NCBI GenBank assembly: GCA_002453275.1
Contig: DKGN01000023.1
Span: 1 to 22,746 of the forward strand
From: Caryophanales bacterium UBA6769
GTDB taxonomy: Bacteria > Bacillota > Bacilli > Bacillales > UBA6769
Reading direction: 5' to 3'
DNA: 22,746 nt
Positions 6,481 to 14,644 of the stretch are shown here, piece after piece. The notes under the pieces are model-generated. The model did no database searches. It was not told the origin of the DNA and saw nothing but the letters and a program-made list of their open reading frames with translations. A program made the position numbers and the translations under genes. Position 1 is the stretch's first letter. Every line of letters begins with the position of its first letter.

Positions 6481-7762
6481 CATACGCTGCTTGATATTTT
6501 TGAATATCGCCTGCACCCATAAACACGAGTACACCTGTATCGTGTTCACGTAACTTCATAATTGTCTCTTCATGAATAAGAGACGCATTCGGTATTTTGT
6601 TGCATAAATCATAGATCGTTAACATCCCTGCATCTTCTCTGGCAGAACCGAAAATATCAACTAGATATACTGTATCTGCTGTCGCGAGACTTTCTGCAAA
6701 TTCACTTAAAAATGTTTTCGTACGTGTATACGTATGTGGTTGAAAAATAGCGACAATTTCTTTATCTGGATACTTTTGCCTCGCGGCTTCAATTGTCACG
6801 ATGACTTCTGTTGGATGGTGAGCATAATCATCAATCAAAATTTGCTCTCCGAATGTCTTTTCATTAAACCGACGTTTCACACCTTTGAAATCTTTTAAAT
6901 GCTCTTGAATCGTTTCAATCGGTATATTTTCATAATGACAAATAGCGATAACTGCAAGTGCATTTGCGACACTATGCTTACCGTGTAGCGGGATTTGAAA
7001 TGACCCATAAAAAGTATTTCTCACAAAGACGTCAAATTTTGTACCTGCTGGTTCAATCGTTATGTTCCCTGCTTGAAAATCATTTTCCTCTTCAAACCCA
7101 TAAAACACGACAGGAACATTCGCTTGAATTTTTTGCAAGCACGGATCATCCCCATAGGCAATGATCGCTTTATTCACTTGCTTTGCCATTTGTTGAAAAG
7201 CGTCAAATACATCATCAAGACTTTTAAAATAATCTGGATGATCAAAATCAATATTTGTCATAACCGCATAATCTGGATAGTACGCGAGAAAATGACGACG
7301 ATATTCGCATGCTTCAAACGCAAAGTATTCGCTATCTACTTTTCCCCGTCCTGTCCCATCTCCAATAAGAAAAGACGTGGGCTTCGCATGCTCTAGAACA
7401 TGCGTAAGCAAGCCGGTTGTTGATGTTTTACCATGGCTACCGGTTACAGCTATGCTCGTAAATTTACGCGAAAATTCCCCTAAAAATTCATGATAACGGT
7501 AAACTGGAAGATTCTTTTTCCGTGCCTCGACAATTTCAATATGATCATCTTTAAAAGCATTACCTGCTATCACAGTTAATCCATCAGTAATATTATTTTT
7601 ATCAAAAGGAAGAATCGGAATGTTACTCTCTTCAAGTGCCTTCTCTGTGAAAAAATATTTTTCAATGTCAGAGCCTTGAACTTCCTCATTCATCTCATGT
7701 AGAATTTGCGCAAGTGCGCTCATTCCTGTACCCTTTATTCCAACAAAATGGAATGTTGTCAT
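6464..7762 (-). CDS. murC: MurC, UDP-N-acetylmuramate--L-alanine ligase
   Basis: A 432-residue cytoplasmic Mur ligase, the same length as B. subtilis MurC. It joins L-alanine to UDP-MurNAc with ATP, the first peptide step of peptidoglycan synthesis. Domain 1 (about 1-95) has the UDP-binding GIKGTGMSALA loop. Domain 2 has the ATP P-loop GSHGKTSTT (108-116), the EACEYRRHF segment and the TNIDFDHPD metal-binding region. Domain 3 carries DDYAHHPTE and FQPHTYTRT, the hallmarks of MurC. ATG start preceded by GGAGGT. Transcription probably starts at the extended -10 element at 7879-7887, giving a leader of about 110 nt that contains a stable hairpin. In B. subtilis the gene follows sftA directly; here a nicotinate phosphoribosyltransferase lies between them. 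Confidence 0.97.
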   Translation of the reverse strand: MTTFHFVGIKGTGMSALAQILHEMNEEVQGSDIEKYFFTEKALEESNIPILPFDKNNITDGLTVIAGNAFKDDHIEIVEARKKNLPVYRYHEFLGEFSRKFTSIAVTGSHGKTSTTGLLTHVLEHAKPTSFLIGDGTGRGKVDSEYFAFEACEYRRHFLAYYPDYAVMTNIDFDHPDYFKSLDDVFDAFQQMAKQVNKAIIAYGDDPCLQKIQANVPVVFYGFEEENDFQAGNITIEPAGTKFDVFVRNTFYGSFQIPLHGKHSVANALAVIAICHYENIPIETIQEHLKDFKGVKRRFNEKTFGEQILIDDYAHHPTEVIVTIEAARQKYPDKEIVAIFQPHTYTRTKTFLSEFAESLATADTVYLVDIFGSAREDAGMLTIYDLCNKIPNASLIHEETIMKLREHDTGVLVFMGAGDIQKYQAAYEKSTV

Positions 7763-7827
7763 AATGAACCTCCACGCTCAATCATGTTACCTTTCTCCGC
7801 TGTAGAAATCTCCATGTGGTAGTATAT

Positions 7828-7860
7828 GGTTCAATACGTTACATTGCTAACGTACGAACC
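7828..7860 (-). repeat. Stable stem-loop in the murC 5' leader
   Basis: Two-part inverted repeat: GGTTC (7828-7832) with GAACC (7856-7860) outside, and TACGTTA (7835-7841) with TAACGTA (7848-7854) inside, a 6-nt loop, and a 2x1 internal loop between the stems. It begins about 19 nt downstream of the predicted murC -10 and ends about 65 nt before the start codon. No T-tract follows, so it is not an intrinsic terminator. Confidence 0.6.
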
Positions 7861-7878
7861 TAATTATCAATGAGGACC

Positions 7879-7887
7879 ATTATAGCA
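7879..7887 (-). promoter_or_regulatory. Extended -10 promoter of murC
   Basis: On the minus strand, TGCTATAAT: a perfect TATAAT (7879-7884) with the TGn extension. The -35 region is poor (about 3 of 6 matches), as is common for extended -10 promoters. It lies just past the stop of the upstream gene and about 115 nt before the murC ATG. Confidence 0.55.
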
Positions 7888-7907
7888 AAAAATTGCTTCT
7901 CCGACTA

Positions 7908-9020
7908 TTACTCGGGCTGATAGTCCACTTTTTCCAATCTTGGATTCGGGCGATATCTTCTTCCCGCTTTTGCTTCTGGTTCATCATTTAAGAGAACATT
8001 ATCGCCAGTAAAACCAATATGTATATTTAAAAGACTACTTCCAACACCATACATATCTACTGGGACATTTTGGCGTTCAAATTCTAAAATTCGCTCTTGG
8101 GTAAAACCACCACTCGCTACAATTTTAACATGGTTGAATCCTTCTTTATCGAGTGCTTCCCGAAGTGCAAAAATCAATTTTGAATTAACACCTCGTGGGT
8201 CGAAATCACCTAACGTTTCAGGATTGCGCCAAAAATACTGATCAACCATCGTTCGTGACGTATCAATCCGAACAGCGTTTAACTTCTCTTTAAATTCCCT
8301 AGCAACACGCAATGAATCATTGATCACATCATTATTATAGTCAACGAGTGTCATCACTTCGTCTTCAGGATACATTTCTACATACGCTTTCGTCGCAGCA
8401 ACGACATCGCCTTGGAATAATTGGATAAGCGCATGTGGCATTGTGCCCATCCCTTCTTTGCCCCACCATTCATTCATCGCATGAGTTGCCTGCGCAGTCG
8501 AGCCGCCAATATAAGCTGAATAGCCGTCACCTGCTTGCTGACTAAAATGATCGTCACGGTCACCCATAAAAATAACCGGTTTTTGCACACCTGAATAAGA
8601 GGCTGCTTTCACGACATTGTATACATTGGACGCAACAGACGTTCTTCTCGCCAAAATGCCATCGATCATTCCTTCAAGATAACCAAAATTTTGATATGGA
8701 CCTGTAATCGAAAGAACGGTTTCAAAAGCTGAAATTTTATCACCGTCTCTTAGTGACAATATTTCAAGCTCCTCTGGTTTTTTAGCAAACGTATGAATCA
8801 ATGCGATCGCTTCGTCTGTCCCACATAAAACAGCACTATCTGTCTTTTGAAAAAACTGCATCGTTACTTTAGCATTTGGACGATATCGTTTCGCAATTTC
8901 ACTCGTTTTCAAAAAATAAACAGCTGAAAACCAGCCTTCCCCAACACGCTCATCAAATTTAAATGTTTGATTTGTTAGACGTTTGATTTTGCCTTTAAGC
9001 TTCAATTCAATTTCCTTCAT
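7908..9020 (-). CDS. Short-form nicotinate phosphoribosyltransferase
   Basis: A 370-residue member of the NAPRTase/quinolinate PRTase superfamily. It forms nicotinate mononucleotide from nicotinate and PRPP in NAD salvage. Family landmarks are visible: the N-terminal Tyr/Phe-rich segment (YFLKTSEIAKRY), RTSVASNVY, GDRDDHF, a GMGTMPHALIQLF block whose H196 corresponds to the phosphorylated histidine region, RIDTS at 251-255, VASGGF at 301-306, and YGVGSSL for phosphate binding. It is closer in size to the short (about 390-residue) form known from Thermoplasma than to the roughly 490-residue PncB of B. subtilis, so I withhold the symbol. ATG start with AAGGAGA. It lies between sftA and murC, which are normally adjacent. 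Nicotinamide phosphoribosyltransferase is a less likely alternative. Confidence 0.85.
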   Translation of the reverse strand: MKEIELKLKGKIKRLTNQTFKFDERVGEGWFSAVYFLKTSEIAKRYRPNAKVTMQFFQKTDSAVLCGTDEAIALIHTFAKKPEELEILSLRDGDKISAFETVLSITGPYQNFGYLEGMIDGILARRTSVASNVYNVVKAASYSGVQKPVIFMGDRDDHFSQQAGDGYSAYIGGSTAQATHAMNEWWGKEGMGTMPHALIQLFQGDVVAATKAYVEMYPEDEVMTLVDYNNDVINDSLRVAREFKEKLNAVRIDTSRTMVDQYFWRNPETLGDFDPRGVNSKLIFALREALDKEGFNHVKIVASGGFTQERILEFERQNVPVDMYGVGSSLLNIHIGFTGDNVLLNDEPEAKAGRRYRPNPRLEKVDYQPE

Positions 9021-9169
9021 TTCTTATAAGGTCTCCTTATCCAATTTTACCGCGGTTTTTGTGAAGCTTGCTGCAAATCTTAGCGGAACTAAAATATATG
9101 CTGGTTGAAGTACCTTGTATTTTCTTTTATATCATAGTAAACGAGCAATGAGATGACAAGGGCTATCTC

Positions 9170-11236
9170 TCAAATCTCATTTCCCATTTTTTCTTTAAAT
9201 TCTTGTTTTGTCATTAAAAGCTTGCGCGGTTTGCTTCCATTTGCTTGGGAAACGAGGCCGTTATCCTCCATCATATCTATTAACCTAGCGGCACGATTAT
9301 ACCCAATCCGAAAGCGGCGTTGCAAGCTTGAAGACGATGCGGCACCTTGCTCAAATGTAAATTCGCATGCATCGAAAAATAATTCATCTTCAAATTCCTC
9401 AATTGAGTAATGTGATAATTCTTCCATTTCAATTAAGTAATTTGGCTTCCGTTGCCTTTTAATATACTGGGTAATCCGGTCAATTTCATCATCGGAGACA
9501 AAATTTCCTTGCAAACGCACAGGCTTCGATGCGCCATTTTCAAGAAATAGCATATCACCCCTACCGAGCAGCTTTTCTGCTCCCCCAGCATCGAGTATCG
9601 TTCGAGAATCGACTTGAGAAGAAACAGAAAATGCGATTCTTGTCGGGATGTTTGCCTTGATTAAGCCTGTAATGACATCAACGGAAGGCCGCTGAGTTGC
9701 AACCAAAAGATGGATTCCACAAGCCCTTGCCTTTTGGGCAAGCCGGCAAATCGCGTCTTCAACTTCCTGTGGCGATACCATCATTAAGTCGGCTAATTCA
9801 TCGATAATGATGACGATATACGGCATTTTTTCGACACTGTTTTGATTGTAACGTTCAATATCTCGTACTTTTGTGCTTGCAAACTGTTTATACCGTTTTT
9901 CCATCTCTTCGACTGCCCATTTTAATGCATGTGTCGCTTCTTTTACGTCGGTAATGACAGGTGTAACGAGATGAGGTAGCTCATTATAAGGTGCGAGTTC
10001 AACGACTTTCGGATCAATGAGCATCAGCTTCACATCGTCAGGATCTGCTTTATATAAAATACTCATTAAAATCGCATTAATACAAACACTTTTTCCTGAT
10101 CCTGTAGCCCCTGCAATTAATCCGTGCGGCATTTTCTGTAAATCAGTCACGACTGGCTTCCCAGCGATATCAACGCCTAAGGCAGCGGCAAGCGGTGATG
10201 CTTCAGCTTGAAACTGTTCGCTTTCGACGATTTCTCGTAAGGCAACGGGCTGACTAGAACGGTTTGGCACTTCAATCCCAATTGCATTTTTTCCAGGAAT
10301 GGGTGCCTCAATCCGTATTTCTTTTGCAGCTAAACTCAATTTAATATCATCAGACAAGTTTGTTATTCTGCTCACTTTCACACCCGGTCGTGGTTGAACT
10401 TCAAACCGCGTCACCGTTGGACCCTTGACAACCTTCGTCACCGTCGCTTTAACGTTAAAGTTTGTTAGCGTTTCATTCAAAAGATTTTTTTGTTCTTCTA
10501 ACCACAAGCTGTCATCTTCTTGCTTCTGGATAGGAGCATCAAGCAAGTCAAGTTTCGGATAAAAATAATTTCGATTTCGGTCAGCCGTGAACATCAGAAC
10601 GCTTTTCGGTTTTTCAGTTTCTTGTTGAATACGAATCTTCTTCTGTTCACTTGGGTATGCCACTAAATTGGGTCGCACTTGGACTTGCTTAGGTTGTTCT
10701 TCTGTTTGCTCACTTTCCATTTTTTCTTGCCGAGTGGTTGGGGAATGGGCTTGCTCATGTTCAAGTGGTGTTTGTTCCAATTCAGGACTATGAACTTCTT
10801 CAATCTGTTCTTCTTGCTGAACTTCGTTCCCTTCCCCTTCCTCAGCCTGAGCAAGATCATGCTTTTCATCTTCATGTTCAAGAACAGTCTGTTCAACTCG
10901 TGAGTTGACGACTTCGTTGATTGTTCGCTCGCCAAACCCGTAAACAGGAGAAGGAACATCAGAAGCTTTAAAATCTCTACCTGTGAACTTTTCGACTTCC
11001 GCTCTCGGTTTTCTTCGAGTAGGGATTTTACGTTCGATTGATTCAGTTACCTCATCATCTGGAATAAGAGGGAAGCGGAAGTTTCCATTTTTCGGATACT
11101 GATGGATTATTTTTGCATCATTCTCACGCTGTGTGCTCGGAAACCGACCAGGTTGGATGTGACTATGTTTATCTTGAGTTTCTTCATCTTGCTTAGAAAA
11201 CATTCGGTTCCACCAACGTTTCCACCATTGTGCCAT
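9170..11236 (-). CDS. sftA: SftA, soluble FtsK/SpoIIIE-like DNA translocase
   Basis: A 688-residue septum-associated DNA pump that moves trapped chromosome arms out of the closing septum during vegetative growth. There is no transmembrane segment, which separates it from SpoIIIE/FtsK. The N-terminus has the SftA-type segment YPKNGNFRFPLIPD (47-60), and residues about 110-210 are an acidic, Glu/Gln-rich, low-complexity linker. The FtsK alpha/beta motor follows, with Walker A GATGSGKS (376-383), DPKVVEL, Walker B YIVIIIDE (473-480) and the ATQRPSVDVITG block. The C-terminal gamma winged helix (about 625-688) contains QRRFRIGYNRAARLIDMME, the part that reads SRS/KOPS-like DNA. ATG start with GGGGGTG. 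It is well short of B. subtilis SftA (about 950 residues), mainly through a shorter linker. It starts 29 nt after ytpQ, so they probably form an operon. Confidence 0.93.
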   Translation of the reverse strand: MAQWWKRWWNRMFSKQDEETQDKHSHIQPGRFPSTQRENDAKIIHQYPKNGNFRFPLIPDDEVTESIERKIPTRRKPRAEVEKFTGRDFKASDVPSPVYGFGERTINEVVNSRVEQTVLEHEDEKHDLAQAEEGEGNEVQQEEQIEEVHSPELEQTPLEHEQAHSPTTRQEKMESEQTEEQPKQVQVRPNLVAYPSEQKKIRIQQETEKPKSVLMFTADRNRNYFYPKLDLLDAPIQKQEDDSLWLEEQKNLLNETLTNFNVKATVTKVVKGPTVTRFEVQPRPGVKVSRITNLSDDIKLSLAAKEIRIEAPIPGKNAIGIEVPNRSSQPVALREIVESEQFQAEASPLAAALGVDIAGKPVVTDLQKMPHGLIAGATGSGKSVCINAILMSILYKADPDDVKLMLIDPKVVELAPYNELPHLVTPVITDVKEATHALKWAVEEMEKRYKQFASTKVRDIERYNQNSVEKMPYIVIIIDELADLMMVSPQEVEDAICRLAQKARACGIHLLVATQRPSVDVITGLIKANIPTRIAFSVSSQVDSRTILDAGGAEKLLGRGDMLFLENGASKPVRLQGNFVSDDEIDRITQYIKRQRKPNYLIEMEELSHYSIEEFEDELFFDACEFTFEQGAASSSSLQRRFRIGYNRAARLIDMMEDNGLVSQANGSKPRKLLMTKQEFKEKMGNEI

Positions 11237-11265
11237 CCCTTCACCCCCTTTAACGTAACCTATTA

Positions 11266-12069
11266 TTATTCATCTGATTGTGGACGATTTTTTGCTAAAA
11301 TAAATATCGGTTCCAGCCTGCCTTCTTCATAAATGAAGGGTAAAGCTGTAATCGGCACCCTGCCGTTCGCAAAGAATGACATCGCCATTTGTCCGAGAAT
11401 ATCGTAACCACTGTTATTTTTTATATCGGCAAAAATGAGGACGTCTTGATGAGGAACGGCTACTGCTAATGTTCCCGTTGCCTTCTTTTTCATCGATTCA
11501 AGTAAGGCTTGATTTAAAATGCGACTTGCATCATATCCGTCATTCGTATTTATAAAATAAAACGTATTACCGGCTACTTTGTCCTCTTTCATTTCTTCTT
11601 GTAATGATCGCAAATTAAATCGGGCAGCTTCTTTAACAACATGCTCTTCCCAGCCTTCTTCTTGAAGTAAAATTTGATCAATTAATCGATATGATTTACC
11701 TAGGTCAAGAGCATAAAAAACAGCTGTTTCCGCTGTATGTTCATCATAAATAAGTTTTTTGCCCGCCTTTGTTTCAGTAGGAAAAGAGGTCGAGCGAATA
11801 ACAGGGAAAATATGGGCTTCTTTTCCAGATAGCTTTTGTTCCCCAAGCATTGCTTTCATTGCCTCTTCAATATATTCAATTAATTCCTGAAAGGATGTCT
11901 CCTTCTTAAGTTCCCACTTGGTAATTAAGCCATTTAAGGAGAGTGTCATCCCTTTTTTTGATTGCTTTTCTTCGATCCGTAAAGAATCTTCTTTTTGATT
12001 ATATTTAAACTGCCAATCTGGTCGAGCAAGTTTTTCTTCAATCTTTCTTTTCACTTCGATTGGTTTCAA
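11266..12069 (-). CDS. ytpQ: YtpQ, DUF1444 family protein
   Basis: A 267-residue conserved Bacillaceae protein of DUF1444, function unknown. Strongly conserved stretches are present: EAHIFPVIRSTSFP, IYDEHTAETAVFYALDLGKSYRLID, NLRSLQEEMKEDKVAGNTFYF, NDGYDASRILN, AVPHQDVLIFADI, GYDILGQMAMSFFA and LEPIFILAK. There is no signal peptide or membrane segment, so it is likely cytoplasmic. I chose the TTG at 12067-12069: GAGGTGG lies 6-7 nt upstream and the N-terminus then matches B. subtilis YtpQ length (269). An in-frame ATG at 12108 lies inside the preceding terminator hairpin and has no ribosome site. sftA follows after 29 nt; the ytpR gene found between them in B. subtilis is missing, as is ytpP upstream. 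Confidence 0.9.
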   Translation of the reverse strand: MKPIEVKRKIEEKLARPDWQFKYNQKEDSLRIEEKQSKKGMTLSLNGLITKWELKKETSFQELIEYIEEAMKAMLGEQKLSGKEAHIFPVIRSTSFPTETKAGKKLIYDEHTAETAVFYALDLGKSYRLIDQILLQEEGWEEHVVKEAARFNLRSLQEEMKEDKVAGNTFYFINTNDGYDASRILNQALLESMKKKATGTLAVAVPHQDVLIFADIKNNSGYDILGQMAMSFFANGRVPITALPFIYEEGRLEPIFILAKNRPQSDE

Positions 12070-12090
12070 GCTTTTCCACCTCACGATAAT

Positions 12091-12123
12091 ATAAAGAAAT
12101 ACCTCCATTTTTGAAATGGAGGT
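12091..12123 (-). terminator. Hairpin between the symporter gene and ytpQ (probable terminator)
   Basis: Perfect 10-bp stem ACCTCCATTT (12101-12110) / AAATGGAGGT (12114-12123) with a 3-nt loop. On the minus strand it is followed by ATTTCTTTATATT, a broken T-tract. It ends about 20 nt before the ytpQ ribosome site and carries a misleading ATG. Confidence 0.6.
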
Positions 12124-12254
12124 AAATGGTTAGATCCTATTTTACTATCAATAAAGCAACAATTCCACCTATTCTCATCGAGACGTGCGTCAACATGATG
12201 CAATTTATACTGTTCAACTAGATTTAAGCTTGTAACAAATGAATGTTTGAAAGC

Positions 12255-13742
12255 CTAAAGGGAAGCTTTTTTCTTCCGATGCTTTGCTAATTCAGTTTTT
12301 ATAAAGCTCATAAACTCTGTCGCCTTCTCTTTCGGGGGCGTAGTCATCAAGCTCACTCCGATGAAAAGAAGGATGGACAAAATAAATCCCCATACCCCAG
12401 AGCCGTACCCAAATGGTTTAATTTTTGTCATTTCAAGAATAGCTACAAGTAAACCACTGATTATGACGCTCGTAATAACACCTGTTGCCGTTCCACGCTT
12501 CCAAAAAAACACTCCGAAATACGCAGGCACAATGACGAGTAAGCCAGCTGACGCAGATACAGAAAGAACTGCAATAAGATCAAGCTGTAATTGTGCAAAT
12601 AAATAAGCCAACACTGCAATAATTGGAATAACAATTTTCCCGACGAACAACTGACGGTTTTCGCTTGGCTTTTTCGCTGCATTTCTATATACGTCGCGAG
12701 CAACGAGCGAGGATAATGTCAAAATGATTGAATCAATCGTTGAAATTGCAGCCGCCATAATTCCAAGCATGACGATTAATCCTAAAACAGGTGGAACTAA
12801 ATCTGAAGATAACAATGTTGGTGTGGCAAGGTCGGCATTTTCTAGTCCTGGAAATTTAATTAAAGCCGCATACCCCCACAAAATTGAAACTAACGTATAA
12901 ATAAAGCCAAAAACAAGAAAACCTAACAACATTCTTCGTAAGCTACTAAACGATGCAGGCATATAGAGACGTTGGCTCACTTGTGGATTAGAAATACTAA
13001 AAAAGATCCACGGTAACGTTAAGCTTAAAAAAGCAGGAAAACTAAAAAATCCATTCCCTGGAACCGTTAATGAACCAGGATGATCATTTGATAACGTAGT
13101 AAAGAAGGTTCCAAATCCACCTAATTTGCTAACGACAACTAGAACGACAAGTGTCGCTGTAACGATCATGACTAACGCTTGCAAAGCGTCTGTCCACATA
13201 ACAGAGCGAATCCCAGCGATCAATGTAAATACAATTGCTAACACAGTCGCTATCGTCACTCCTGTAGTAAAAGAGATTGCATTGTTAGACATACTGGAAA
13301 GTAAGTACCCAACTCCAGTTAATTGCACAGCACTGTACGGAATGAGAAAAAGACAGCTCGCCAATGCCGTAACAACAGCAACCGCCTTACTATTATACCG
13401 ATCACCTAACATTTCCGTTGGTGTAACATAACCGTACTTTTTACCAGCTACCCAGTAACGGGGACCAAAAAAGGCGATTAAACTTACTCCAGCAAAATAA
13501 ATAAGTTCAAAACCTAACGCGCCCACTCCACCTGCATACGTGAGTCCAGCTAAACCAACTAACATAAATGCACTAAATGTTGTCGCGCTATAACTTAATG
13601 CAGATACGAATCCACCCATTTTCCGATTACCTAGAAAATAGTCGGTCATATCTTTCGCTTTTCCTGTTCTTGAATAATATGCAAGAATGAGCGAAACGAC
13701 AACATAAATAGCTACCCCTGTCCAAACCATTGATGCACTCAA
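12255..13742 (-). CDS. Sodium:solute symporter (SSS family)
   Basis: A 495-residue integral membrane protein of the SSS family (TC 2.A.21), with about 13 hydrophobic helices. It begins with an extracellular N-terminus and TM1, and ends in a basic cytoplasmic tail (KTELAKHRKKKASL). Family features include DYFLGNRKMGGFVSALSYSAT near TM2, PYSAVQLTGVGYLLSS, the RSVMWTDALQALVM block in TM6 (GIRSVMWTD is the classic SSS segment), SNPQVSQRLYMPAS, and MAAAISTIDSIILTLSSLVARD in TM9, which supplies the sodium-site Ser/Thr residues. Substrate cannot be set from sequence; pantothenate (PanF) is suggested by the small YhdT-like neighbour, but a monocarboxylate or amino acid is equally possible. The start is TTG (13740-13742) with GGAGTG 7 nt upstream; an ATG four codons in is the alternative. 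It begins 2 nt after the upstream gene's stop. Confidence 0.88.
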   Translation of the reverse strand: MSASMVWTGVAIYVVVSLILAYYSRTGKAKDMTDYFLGNRKMGGFVSALSYSATTFSAFMLVGLAGLTYAGGVGALGFELIYFAGVSLIAFFGPRYWVAGKKYGYVTPTEMLGDRYNSKAVAVVTALASCLFLIPYSAVQLTGVGYLLSSMSNNAISFTTGVTIATVLAIVFTLIAGIRSVMWTDALQALVMIVTATLVVLVVVSKLGGFGTFFTTLSNDHPGSLTVPGNGFFSFPAFLSLTLPWIFFSISNPQVSQRLYMPASFSSLRRMLLGFLVFGFIYTLVSILWGYAALIKFPGLENADLATPTLLSSDLVPPVLGLIVMLGIMAAAISTIDSIILTLSSLVARDVYRNAAKKPSENRQLFVGKIVIPIIAVLAYLFAQLQLDLIAVLSVSASAGLLVIVPAYFGVFFWKRGTATGVITSVIISGLLVAILEMTKIKPFGYGSGVWGFILSILLFIGVSLMTTPPKEKATEFMSFIKTELAKHRKKKASL

Positions 13743-13744
13743 GC

Positions 13745-13927
13745 TTAATCACTCCATTTTATTGTTATAAACACGTTAGCAACGATAATGACAAGTCCAA
13801 ATATTGACCAAAACAAGAAACTCCCATACCACGCATCGACATTTGTTAACAATGTATAGGGAACAACATAAGCAAGTACCATTAAGATAACTAAAAAAAC
13901 CGCCCACCTTGCTTCTGATTTGTTCAT
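13745..13927 (-). CDS. Small two-helix membrane protein, YhdT (DUF997)-like
   Basis: A 60-residue protein with two hydrophobic helices (about residues 9-27 and 35-54) and a short polar N-terminus MNKSEARWAV. The EARWA motif before TM1 resembles E. coli YhdT (DUF997), which is encoded directly upstream of the pantothenate symporter PanF; the related small DUF3311 proteins also pair with SSS symporters. ATG start with GAGGTG 6 nt upstream. The stop codon sits between the ribosome site and the TTG start of the symporter, so the two are almost certainly co-translated. It probably assembles with or stabilises the symporter; this is an inference from gene order. Confidence 0.75.
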   Translation of the reverse strand: MNKSEARWAVFLVILMVLAYVVPYTLLTNVDAWYGSFLFWSIFGLVIIVANVFITIKWSD

Positions 13928-13959
13928 TTTTTCACCTCATTTTTTTCAATTCACATACT

Positions 13960-13989
13960 AGTATACTATGGTGTAAAGACACATGTAAA
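13960..13989 (-). promoter_or_regulatory. Promoter of the YhdT-like/symporter pair
   Basis: On the minus strand, TTTACA (-35, 13984-13989), 18-nt spacer, TATACT (-10, 13960-13965), about 33 nt before the ATG of the small membrane protein. A second TTTACA lies in the spacer. Confidence 0.5.
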
Positions 13990-14029
13990 TAGTAATTTGA
14001 GAGTTTTCTCTTTGCAACTTTTGAATTCG

Positions 14030-14058
14030 TTGTTTTTTTCCAGTAACAGTCTTATACT
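14030..14058 (+). promoter_or_regulatory. Possible promoter of ytoQ
   Basis: TTGTTT (-35, 14030-14035), 17-nt spacer, TATACT (-10, 14053-14058). It would give a leader of about 115 nt. A 7-bp complementary pair (AACTGTC near 14073 and GACAGTT near 14151) could fold the leader. No riboswitch or T-box consensus is seen. Confidence 0.4.
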
Positions 14059-14182
14059 GATTTAGATAAAGACAACTGTCGAACTGGTTCCTTTGCTCGC
14101 ATGAAGTAGCAGGTTCTTAGCTTCTTTATTTTGTGAGGATAACCTATTCTGACAGTTAATAAAATAGAAGGAGAAAGATAGA

Positions 14183-14632
14183 ATGAACGTTGTCGTATAT
14201 TTAGCCGGTCAAATTCATGACAATGATTGGAGAGACGAAATCCGTAATCGAACAAAGGACCTTCGTTTACCCGTAACATTCGTCGGGCCGATGGAAAACC
14301 ACGATCGCTCCGATCAAATAGGCGAAGAAATTCTCGGCGAACAGCCAAATAAAATCTTAGTTGATGATGCTGCATCCGACTTTAACAATTTAAGAACAGA
14401 AGTGCTTCTCGGTAAGGCTGACATTGTCATTGCATGCTTCGGAGAAAAATATAAACAATGGAACACCGCGATGGACGCTTCAGCTGCTTTATCGAAAAAC
14501 AAGCCACTCATTATTATTCGTCCAGAATCGCTTGTCCATCCTTTAAAGGAATTTACAAACAAAGCAAACGTTGTTTGTGATACACCTGAGCAAGCCGTTC
14601 AAGCGTTACAATATATTTTTGAAGCCGAATAG
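14183..14632 (+). CDS. ytoQ: YtoQ family protein
   Basis: A 149-residue cytoplasmic protein that matches the YtoQ family nearly end to end (B. subtilis YtoQ about 148 residues). Conserved blocks are VYLAGQIHDNDWRDEI, LPVTFVGPMENHDRSD, IGEEILG, DFNNLRTEVLLGKADIVIA, CFGEKYKQWNTAMDASAA and KPLIIIRPESL. The LAGxIH start and the later Glu/Asp pattern recall the nucleoside 2-deoxyribosyltransferase-like fold, but the activity is not established. ATG start with AAGGAG about 9 nt upstream. It is a single gene facing a shared terminator with the DUF84 NTPase gene. Confidence 0.92.
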   Translation: MNVVVYLAGQIHDNDWRDEIRNRTKDLRLPVTFVGPMENHDRSDQIGEEILGEQPNKILVDDAASDFNNLRTEVLLGKADIVIACFGEKYKQWNTAMDASAALSKNKPLIIIRPESLVHPLKEFTNKANVVCDTPEQAVQALQYIFEAE

Positions 14633-14644
14633 TCCGCGTAGTAA

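Noticed and set aside
7885..7907. Possible terminator for the NAPRTase gene (CCGA/TCGG stem then a T run on the minus strand)
   Set aside because: Only four stem pairs, and the segment overlaps the murC -10 element; not a convincing terminator.
9130..9180. GAGAT/ATCTC hairpin after sftA
   Set aside because: Five-pair stem with a 10-nt loop and no T-tract.
10663..10959. 98-codon minus-strand frame and 74-codon plus-strand frame within sftA
   Set aside because: They arise from the Glu/Gln-rich low-complexity linker codons of sftA; the translated sequences are compositionally odd and lack ribosome sites.
14058..14182. Riboswitch or T-box in the 5' leader of ytoQ
   Set aside because: No T-box AGGGTGGNACCGCG-like motif and no known riboswitch core seen; only a 7-bp long-range complementarity.
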